From Pelargonium nanum (taxonomy: Eukaryota; Streptophyta; Magnoliopsida; Geraniales; Geraniaceae), in the NCBI GenBank assembly GCA_036897485.1, contig JAYMTF010000188.1, positions 1 through 46,926 on the forward strand: a stretch of 46,926 nucleotides of DNA, written 5' to 3'. The notes below the pieces were generated by a model. The model was not told where the DNA came from. It did not search any database and saw only the letters and a list, made by a program, of their open reading frames with translations. The position numbers were made by a program, and so were the translations under genes. Positions 11,319 to 25,594 of the stretch are shown piece after piece (within the stretch, counting starts at the first letter, position 1; each line of letters begins with the position of its first letter).

Positions 11319-14300
11319 TCACTTCTGCTTTGATTTCGTAGCAGCCCATTTGAAGTACCCACAATTTGCTTCAGGATTTGAAGAAGGTCCCTACAAAAAG
11401 AAGACCATAAAACTTTGAAGCATCATTCAAATGTATAAGATTGGCAGTTGATACAGCATACTACTCTCTACACTCTAAAACCTAATGGGGTCAAACTTGA
11501 CTTTCACCCCTCGAGTTATAGAAAAGCTTTCTTTCAGAGATACAAACCAATTGGCATATAATTCTATGCCACTCTCCTTGATTACCTTATATTACTTGAC
11601 CACCAGTAGTTACTAAGTGCTGTTCTCTCAATCAGCTCATACGCCTTTGAATGCCTTGTTTAATTAAGCCTTATGTGCAAATGCAACTTGCTTATCAAAA
11701 AAAAAAAAAAAAAATACAATACGATTCTCACCGTTCAACCAATTGCAGAGAGTCTCAAATAAAGACTATCAATTTTCTGAAATGATGACATCTCATTTCT
11801 TCATTTTGCATTCTTCATTAGGGGAAGTATGTGCTACAAAATCACACAACTAAGCCGTAACAAGAAATAATTGATTCTGATGGATGTGCAGTATACTAGA
11901 ATCTAGCTCCATCCCTCAAGGAAAAGAGAGAGCTATGGGCATATGGTTTCAGCTGAGGCTCCCGGCCAACTGAATGTGTCACACACCTCAATAAACAATC
12001 AAAGGTGGAGGTGCGGATCGTCAGTTGTAGCTCCACTGAGTTGCACTATAGTCAGCAACATTCTAAAGTAACAAGGGCGGCTTCAGCCCTAATGTAGGGC
12101 CGTGCACCGGTCTGACAATAGGTGGCTCAGATGCTCTAGCATACGAGCCACGTATTCCCACATATCTTGGTTAACTTCATTATTTCCTCCATTCGGATTT
12201 CAAGTCATTATCACCCAAGTTACGTGCTTGACGGCCCATTTATGATCATTGATTCAACTTCTGCTGCCTTTTTAAGGTTAAACGTTCGTGTAATCTCTAA
12301 ATCTACATCAAAATTTTTAGCCCTAGCAGCTCTGCTCATACAAGGTGGGCCTCACAGTCAAAACAAAAATAAATAGTGTGTTTGTGTGTGTGTGAGAGTG
12401 TGCATGGTGTGTGTGTGTGAAAGAGAGAGAGAGAGATACCTCAGCACGAGCACAAACATAAAACCTGCGACCAAAATTGAGGCCTGATTTCTTCACTACC
12501 CGAGAAACACAAGGTTCTTTATGGCCCTTGCAAAGAGGCAAACTATTTTGCATCAATTGTTGAATCCTTTGCCACTCCTGTAAAGCTGTATTACTTTTCT
12601 CTTTCTCTGAAGAGCAGGATTCTAGTTTGTTTTGATCCTGAGTGGATGCACGAGGATTCAACTCAAGCTGATCCTGACTGTTGTTTGTATCATCAGCTAC
12701 AAGAGTTTCTTCAGATTGATAATTACACTCTGGGACATTTTCTTGCTTAGTTATAATATCACTGGCAGTGTTGTCATTACTATTGCTAATGTTCTCATAT
12801 TTCTGGAAAAATGACTTCAAGGAGAGTTGAGACGATTGACTTTTTCTCGCCTTTTTCTTTGTGTCAACACTAGGCGACTTAACATGTTCCTTTCCTGAAT
12901 TAACAGTAGCATTTTCTGCAGCCTTATTAGTGGATCCTAGAGAGTGCTCTGACTGTGCAACACCTTCAGATTCGGGGTTTGAAGATGAATAAAGTTCATC
13001 TGGAAATGGACTTGATACCACAGAAGACTCAACTTGTTCAGTAACTTGTCTTTTCATCAACACAGATGCTGCACATGACACAAAACCTAATAAATTTGAA
13101 GTTGATAAAGCAAAAAACCCAAGATTGGTGTTTGAGAAACTATAAAATGAAAAAACTGGACACATGTATTATAAATTTATTCGAACGTGAAAAAGCATCC
13201 AAACTTTTAACCACTAACTGATCAATTAGTGCTATATGATATCTATATTGGCTTTTGTGGTACATAACACAGAACTGCTACTTCCTCATTGATTTTCTAT
13301 CCAGTGAATTCACAAGTTTATTTACTATCACTTACTACTATAATATTTCTGAACAGATAATCCATAAATGGCGAATTCCATAGCTTTGATTTAATGAATT
13401 CAAGACATGGTCCAGTTAAGCTAATAAACTTGCTTGACACTTCCTATATGATTGAAATGCCCATATGAAAATTTAAGCTTGATGTAGCAAAAGTAAACAT
13501 AAAACTGTATAAAGTAAAACATCTAATCTAAAACTGATTATCACTAAAAGAATGAGAGAGAATTTGTCGCACCAATAGTTTGCTGGAGACCGTGAATCAT
13601 GGGAAGATACCTAGAAGACAGAGATGGAGTACTATGTAGTGGAACTTCTGGTATATCCATTAAGCACATATAAACAGGAGCATGATCAGAACCTTCACGC
13701 TTCACGTTTTTCCCTCCTTTCCGTCTGTAAAAAGACCGTGAGAAAGAACTTAAAAGTGTTGTCTCCATACATTCATGCAGACATATGTGTGAAATAAATA
13801 TAATTATACTAGAAAAATTTGTACCATCTCATAAGGAAAACTGTGATGCTGTTAAACTTGAAAAAGAGTAGGGTCTCTCACATACATCTAGCACATATAA
13901 CTTTCTGATCAATCCCACTAAAGAATTATAGTAATTAGCAGAAGTGAGGAACAACACGCAAGGAAACAGTTTTCTGTTAATCCTAATTATAGAAGCAGAC
14001 GTGCTCCTAAATTTGCTTCCTTGAAGTTGTGCTCATCATGCCAAGCAAGTCATAAAGTTCCTATTCTATCAAGACTCAAGCTTTCCAGATGTGCACACAA
14101 CTTGCCCTTCAGCTTTCTCCCATGTCCTGTTCAATTAGTTCCATTATAACTTATGGCAAGGACCATACTGCCTTTTGATACTTAGCTTCATACCAACATA
14201 AGCTTGTATATCATATATTAATTAATTGCATATGCGAATAGAAAGGAGTTAGGATAAGCATGCATGCATAGAGAATTCAATTCATTACTCAATAGCACAG

Positions 14301-17300
14301 AAATGAAGTAGTTAAATTAACCCCTAGTTGGATATTATTTTTACCTAGGTGTATTTCCAGGTTTCCACCTACTATACTGCATTAATATGTCACTCTCTTT
14401 AACATGGCAAGTCATGAAATTGTGGCCTTGCTGGTGGTTAGCATCATGATGTAAGCACGGCCCAGCACTTAGAATTAGGTCAATCCTTGATCCATAATTG
14501 AATTCTTCAGCACCAGAATTTTGTGGCCAGCATGTGTATGCTTCTCTTCTGCACAACACATTAACACCAAACTGAATTATGACAAAAACAAGAATTACAA
14601 GAATAATCGTGATATGGATTATGAAGTTAAATTTGCAAACGTCGGAAGTAGTATTAAGGATGTGCGTCACATGGATGGAAAATAGTCTTTATTATAAAAT
14701 TGCAAATGTCATTAAGCACCCTCTCCAACTCATGAAAAGATGGGAAAAAGTTAATGATGGCAGAGAGCTTCTCCAAACTTATGAAGCAAAACTCAACAGC
14801 CAAACTAATACTTCACCAGTTCAAAAAATCCAAAGTCAATCAAGTACAAGTGTTGAACCTCTCAGGATACTTTGCCCTGAAAACATCATAGAAAGGGCCT
14901 CCATCTTCTACTAGAATAGATCTAAGCCATCTTCTGAATCTACAAGACAGATTATATCCATATGTTAGATAGATATGGCAAGCAAAAGTGAATAACACAG
15001 AAACTAACAAAGACTGCCTCTTAGGTTATTCAAGAATATAAAGAACTGCACGAAAATTACAGCTTACTCATTCTTTTCAAAATCTGGTCCTGCCTCACAG
15101 CGATCTATTGCAGCAGGGGCAATATTGAAATCACCAACAACAAATACCCTCCGCCCTTGACACAGGAGAAACTCCCATCTTTTCTAGAACAAAGGTTACC
15201 AGTATTAGTGAAAGAGAACAAACAATCCAACTACATGATGGGTACATTGTAGTTAAAGTTGCGCTTTAGGCGCACCTTACTCGATACACAGGGGCTCACA
15301 CTTTATATATGATCAAGTCCGACGACATTCATCGGTTGCACGTGCTAGGCACAAAAATGCGTGCATCAAGCTTTTTTTTTTTTTGTGTGCGCAATATTAT
15401 AGAACTAAATATGTTATATGGAATAATTGTCTTTTAGATAATAGCAAGCATAATCAAACAAATTCAAATTATAGCATAATAAACTACTCAGTCTACTCTC
15501 TTCTTGTTGTTGCTGAATAAAGGTAAGCATGCAATTCAAATTATAGCATATTTTCTAGACATGTTTTTAAAAAAAATTGTGTTGGTGATGACTTGAATTA
15601 CTTGCCTATACTTTAAATACAACCTTTTGACATTATATCCTTAAAAAAATTGAATTTAACATTCAGAAGCAATTATTAATTTGTATGCATATTTGTTATT
15701 TTAAAAATTAAAACTTTTTTAGATTATGTTTTTAGTCATATTCCGCCTTCTGTGCCACTGCCTGCGCCATGCGTCCAGACAAGCACCAAGATCCTCTTGC
15801 ACCTCTGCGGACCTTGTGCTTTTATGACTATGGATGGGTAAGCAATATACGTAAATATAACCCATCTTAGATAGTACATGAAAAAAACAGCAGCTATTTT
15901 TTTCTAAACCACCACATAATGTCTATCATTAACTCATGACTGCTAAATGAACCTATCAAAATTCCTTCAACCACAACATACTGTCAATAATTAACTCGTG
16001 ACTGAGAACTAACCCTACGAACAAAATTTTAATATACCAATTAATCCTTAATTTCAACAGTTAGTCAAATAATTGAATATGACAAGTTCACAATCTACCA
16101 ACCAAACTTTGTGGCAAACCACCAAGTTACATAATAGATGAGTTAAGACTAATATTTATCAATAATGTTAATGTGAATAAAAATGGTTACCTGTAATGTC
16201 TTATAAAATGTGTGCTTAAACTGGATCCTTTCTGTGTCATCACATTCAGCTCGAGGCCCGTATATATTGAAAAGAACTGAGAAATTTCCAATATTAATGC
16301 CATTAGAAATAACAAATGTGAGCTGAACTTAAATCATATCACAATAACTTGAACTTCGAAATGAGAATCTTAAAAATTCAATCAGAAGAAGACCAATTAA
16401 TATGTTTGAAGTCCAAGCTTCAGCTTACACAAATCAGTTAACTTTGCAGGGCAAGAGGTGGACCCCGTGGCAGCTAAGCAAAATCCAAATAAATTCTCCC
16501 TATCAATAGGACACGTAAACTTACCGAAATGACCATGATCTGTGATAACACAACGACCTTCGCTGTCAACTTTAAGGAGCTCATCTTCAGAAAAGTTCTC
16601 AAGGCCCTCCACTATTGCAGGCCTGCCACATTTTCTAATCTGAGAATTCTGAATAAGACCTGTGAAGCCTTCCTCCGCTGCAACTGGCAAGGCAGCTTCA
16701 CCACTTGAAAATGCTGATTTCACACGGCAAAAAGTAGCAACACCTAGAAATAAAATAGATTACTACTGATTCCAAATTATCTGAGAAGCAAATCCCTCTG
16801 AAACAACCTCACTCCGACAATGCATATTTTGTGCGAGCATTGCAAGATGGCTCAATGTCAAACCCACAAAAACTGATCTCCTACCAAATTCACAAACCAG
16901 GCCAATAATGGGTGTGCTAATTCCTAATAAGGTGATCATTTCAGGTTAAACTCAACCACTGAAGGCCCGAGTCACAACACGAAAAGTGCTGAATGCCCCT
17001 CGATTGAAAGAGGCATGGACCGCTCCATAGCTATGATCCCGGGAAAGCCCGATTGTGGGAAAACATTGAGAAACTAAAGGAAACTCAACCTCTTCCTCTC
17101 CAGGTAGTCCAAAACTCTCTCATGCAGTTCATTCATTGACAACTCACTCAGAAACTCAAAGGGGGTTTCTTTGGTTGGCTTCAAAAAGTAATGAAATTGA
17201 GTATTTGCAAAAATGTAGTAGAAAATGGGATTAATGAGCAAATAAACAAACACCATACCTGAGTAACCTAATCGACCTCTGTCAGAGGTACGAGTGCAGG

Positions 17301-17582
17301 AGAAGAAGGATTCATAGCCATCCGCCATCACGAAATCTGCTGTGAGCTCCTGTCTCCTCAATTTCGTCTCCTATGTATTGGGTATCACAAAACACAGACA
17401 ATCAATGACACATACATACAATTACAAACGCGAGAGAGAGAGAGAGATGAGCAAATTGATAGCATGTATAGTACCTGAAAGCAAATGATGTCGGCGTCAA
17501 AGGAATCGAGGAGCTTGAGGAGAGAGCCGAACTGGGAGATGCGAGACCTCAGGCCGTTTACGTTGTACGTTACAATCTTCAT
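11319..17582 (-). CDS. APE2: DNA-(apurinic or apyrimidinic site) endonuclease 2
   Basis: APE2 is a nuclear exonuclease III-family enzyme that trims 3' blocks and cuts abasic sites during base-excision repair. Ten coding exons join in phase to 588 aa: 17475-17582, 17259-17370, 16525-16743, 16191-16276, 15068-15183, 14871-14939, 14345-14548, 13573-13724, 12440-13068, 11319-11390. The catalytic EEP domain shows NVNGLR near the start, ETK with metal-binding Glu37, GDFNIAP (Asp193, Asn195) and SDHAPV (Asp318, His319). After it comes a charged, Ser-rich linker with a PCNA-binding box QLSLKSFF at 436-443. A C-terminal GRF zinc finger (about 533-580) has Cys535, His538, Cys561, Cys575 and the FKW signature. 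Arabidopsis APE2 is of similar length, about 610 aa. All splice sites are GT-AG. The start codon is the only ATG that gives the family N-terminus [14 protein letters not shown]. Confidence 0.95.
12375..12437. repeat. Compound microsatellite (GT)n-(GA)n beside the APE2 exon 9 donor
   Basis: TG-rich repeats run into a (GA)n tract that ends two bases from the splice donor of APE2 exon 9. In sense orientation the intron opens GTAT followed by a (CT)n tract and then a (CA)n tract. Confidence 0.85.
15253..15832. mobile_element. Possible small repeat element inside APE2 intron 4
   Basis: APE2 intron 4 (15184-16190) is much longer than most of the gene's introns. It has GC-richer ends, GCGCTTTAGGCGCACC at about 15263 and TGCGCCATGCGTCC at about 15763, flanking an AT-rich core with a long T run (15371-15384). 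GCGC-rich words of this kind are frequent at the ends of small non-autonomous plant elements. I could not align the two ends as a convincing inverted repeat or find a target duplication, so family and boundaries are open. Confidence 0.25.
17432..17447. repeat. (GA)n microsatellite in APE2 intron 1
   Basis: A GA run lies about 28 bases inside the first APE2 intron, which in sense orientation is a (TC)n tract shortly after the donor. Confidence 0.8.
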
Positions 17583-18400
17583 CTTCCCTCACCACTAACA
17601 GCCAAACAATTCTATTATTCACGGCTTAAATGGTTGTGAATTTAATACAAAACTTTTTAGATTGTCCCTTCTCCGCCACCCACTTCGTCTTTCAAAACTT
17701 TTTAGATTGTTCCTTTCGCCAAAACTTTTTGGATTCATATGTTCCTTCTCCGCCCAAGACTTCGGCGAACCAGAGATAAGCATGAAACTTATAGAAATAA
17801 AACGGTTTTGTGCTGAGAATGATGAATAATTTAATTCATAACATGATATAAAACAAATTAATTATCAAATAATTAATTCAATTCCTTAGTTTATCGTTTC
17901 AAACAAGCACCATAAGATGGGAAATAGCACTAACAGCATTGCAAGCACTCTTTCAAAGTTTCATTACACTGTCATATTATGCACATTGCACAATCAGAAA
18001 ATGGCCATAACAAAAGAAAAATGAGACTTTATGTCAAAACTGATATAGAAATATGAACACAAGAATTCTAATATCTCAGACTTTCATTGATAATTTATTT
18101 ATACTCACACATTACAATTTGTCGGGCACATGTGGTGAATTCCCGACACTCACTCGCAAACGAATGTACAAACATCAGCATACGTGGAACAGTCCGCCCA
18201 CAAGCAAGTCCAGTACTAATTACACAAAAACAGAAGCTTGCTGGCGCAATGACTACTCGATCCTATTTCCAGAATCCCATCAAATCATACTTTTGTGTTA
18301 ACGAGATTCTTAGGACGGAGACACACAACAGCCGATGTAGATAAAGTAACTCAACCCCCTCCAAACTTGCAAAACTCATTCTTCAAAGCTACTGCTTCCT
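17583..18400. other. Spacer between APE2 start and CPK stop
   Basis: About 820 bases separate the APE2 start codon from the upstream CPK stop codon, both on the minus strand. The right part should be the CPK 3' UTR and the left part the APE2 promoter and 5' UTR. The left part contains a short repeat of the word AACTTTTTAGATTGT (about 17650-17665 and 17696-17711). No other gene is seen. Confidence 0.5.
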
Positions 18401-23205
<4,805 letters not shown>

Positions 23206-25594
23206 GATTTTGTAGACGAACATTTGATAGAGGTTTAGAGAGATCAAAGAAAACAATAGTAAATGAAATTGATGAAGAAAATGATGAAGAGGAGGAGGAA
23301 GAAGAGAAGAAGGAGAGGTAGATTTTTTGGGTCAAAAAAGAGACTTTTTTTGAACAAAAACGCATATACATAGAGACAGAGCACAAAGAGAAGGCGAGAG
23401 GAGGCTGCCTATAGCTCCTCTGTTTTTTAACTTGGAACAAAAACCGATCATATATACTCATTTTTTATTTTTTATTTTATTTTACCATTTGCTTGCTTTA
23501 TATATTTTTTAAATAAAATGCGTGGTTGATCGTGATTGGTTCAGAGAGCCCACAATTCTTTAGAAGAAAAAGACGTGAGATATTAAAGATTTGGTCCACA
23601 CTTTTTATTAAGTCGCATTCAAATTCCATTATTTGTAATTTTATTCATTTTAGAAAATGTATTATGACATGTTTCTTTTATTTGGAAAATATAACTTCAA
23701 GCTGTTTTTGGTTGTGTGTGTTGTTTGTTCGTTTATTGATATATGTTATTTATAATATAGTAATAAATAATAATTTACAATTTACAATTAAGTTTTATAA
23801 GATTCACGAATATAATAAAAAGAAGTCACACATGCATGCGCGTAACAATAATTTAGCATGCGTTCTTCGCCATTTTTTACATGTATTTCTTTTGTTTTTA
23901 TGCACACAATTTATAACAATGAATATACTGGTAAAGAATTTGAAAGATAAGTTATTATTCGAACTTACAATTTGTTTCTATCTATGCAAGAAGTTGTATG
24001 ACTAATTACTCCACCAATTCTGCTAGATTTTTGCTCTAACCATAAGAACATGATACATATAATATGAAAACTAATAATAATAATAATATTCATCCGATTT
24101 GGATGAATTGGAATTTTCTACCTAACTAATTTTTATTTAAATTAAAACGTTTAAAATAAAGAATTTATATATTTAACTTATTCATTTTTATTTATTTGAA
24201 AATCATATTTATCACACTTTTGGTTCCGTGGTCGGTTCTCAAGCAAAGCCAAAAATGCAATTTTTTTGGACCTAGGGGTCATGGGCTGACTAATTGCTGC
24301 TGGGCTGAGGACAACTAGCCTATAACACTGTCGCACATAGAATTTGTGCGGGTTTGACGGACCCGGGCCGAAATTTTCACTAAATTTGGTCAAGAGTCTG
24401 AAATCGGGTCGAATTTCAGGTGCATGTTGATTCAAGTCTGAATCGTCGGCTCTAGTATCATGTACACTAGAGTGACATTTCGAATTTTAAACCGGATTCG
24501 AATAAGATTTGTTTAGGTCTAAATTGATAAAAATTTATTTCAATTTAATATGAAAGGGGCTTGAAACATTGGATTGCATTTTTAGTTTTAAATGTGCGAT
24601 TTTTTTCGACTTGGCCCAGAAAAGTGATTGGACTGAATCAGTTTTAAGTCGGACTGAATTACCAATGCATGTGAGTTCAAAACCAAATGAAGAACACGAA
24701 AAAACAAAAGCATAAGAGCACACCTTTCATTTGTTCCTAGTAAACTATGATTGTACTGTACTACTATGACCTATTTAGGGACATAAAAACATTCTTTTCT
24801 TCACTTAGAGTTTGACGGGGATATGATACTCTATTTTCATAATAGACAATACTTTGGATTCGAATCTACGGACACACATAATTTAATCCGCCGTTAACTT
24901 GATTCGATTTGACCAACCAACTTGTGGATAGGATCGAACGAATCCGTATGAATCTACACTTTTTGGACTGAGCTTTCACAGCCGCAATAAACTCCACCTT
25001 ATTTTGAGGCATCAACCATCGCCGGGACCACCACAATCTGCCTCTTTCATCATATGCAGGCATTACTCCGGCGTCACCACACATCAGACAACTGTTGGGT
25101 TGCGATTCAAACATCTTGGAAAGATAACTCTCATTTATAATATGATTTTGGGAATCACATATCTTATCATTTATTATCTTCAACTGCTTGTATTTTCTAG
25201 ATATTTATTACGGATTTTTAATTTGGGCATGGTTTCAATATTTGTATTCACTCTCATATTTTGGCTCTCTTTTTAGAGACTCCTTGGCATGAGCCAAACA
25301 TTTTATACTTGAATTCTTGTATTTTCTTTACAGGAATAAAAGTACCAAACAAACCCAATTGCAACTTGCGGTATATTATATTTGTGATCCCTGCTTATTG
25401 GTTTTGGAGCAATGATAATTAGGAAGAGTACCAAAGCAAATGACAATTGTAACAAAACCAATGATTTTATAACTGGAGATACATTTATTTTACTACATTT
25501 CTTATGTTGAAGAGACGAAATGTAGAACAAAGAAACCATATTGAAGTGCTGATAATTAAGTAAACATACAACACAAAACACAGGAGGTGTCTAA
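23206..25594. other. Intergenic stretch between CPK start and F3H stop
   Basis: The left 250 bases hold the CPK 5' UTR, which is strongly pyrimidine-rich in sense orientation (GGA and GAA runs on the plus strand at about 23275-23318). The rest is AT-rich. Words like TGCAATTTTTTTGGACC and TGCGATTTTTTTCGAC recur at about 24256 and 24595 and suggest an old dispersed repeat, but no element can be bounded. A short minus-strand open frame near 24866-25183 has no recognisable domain. Confidence 0.4.

Noticed and set aside
11640-11717. TTATCAAAAAA-type tail as a possible second SINE
   Set aside because: No A box or B box is visible in the preceding 250 bases.
24866-25183. Minus-strand open frame of 105 codons between CPK and F3H
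   Set aside because: No recognisable domain, no splice-site context, and composition like the flanks. It could be a scrap of a transposon ORF but cannot be assigned.
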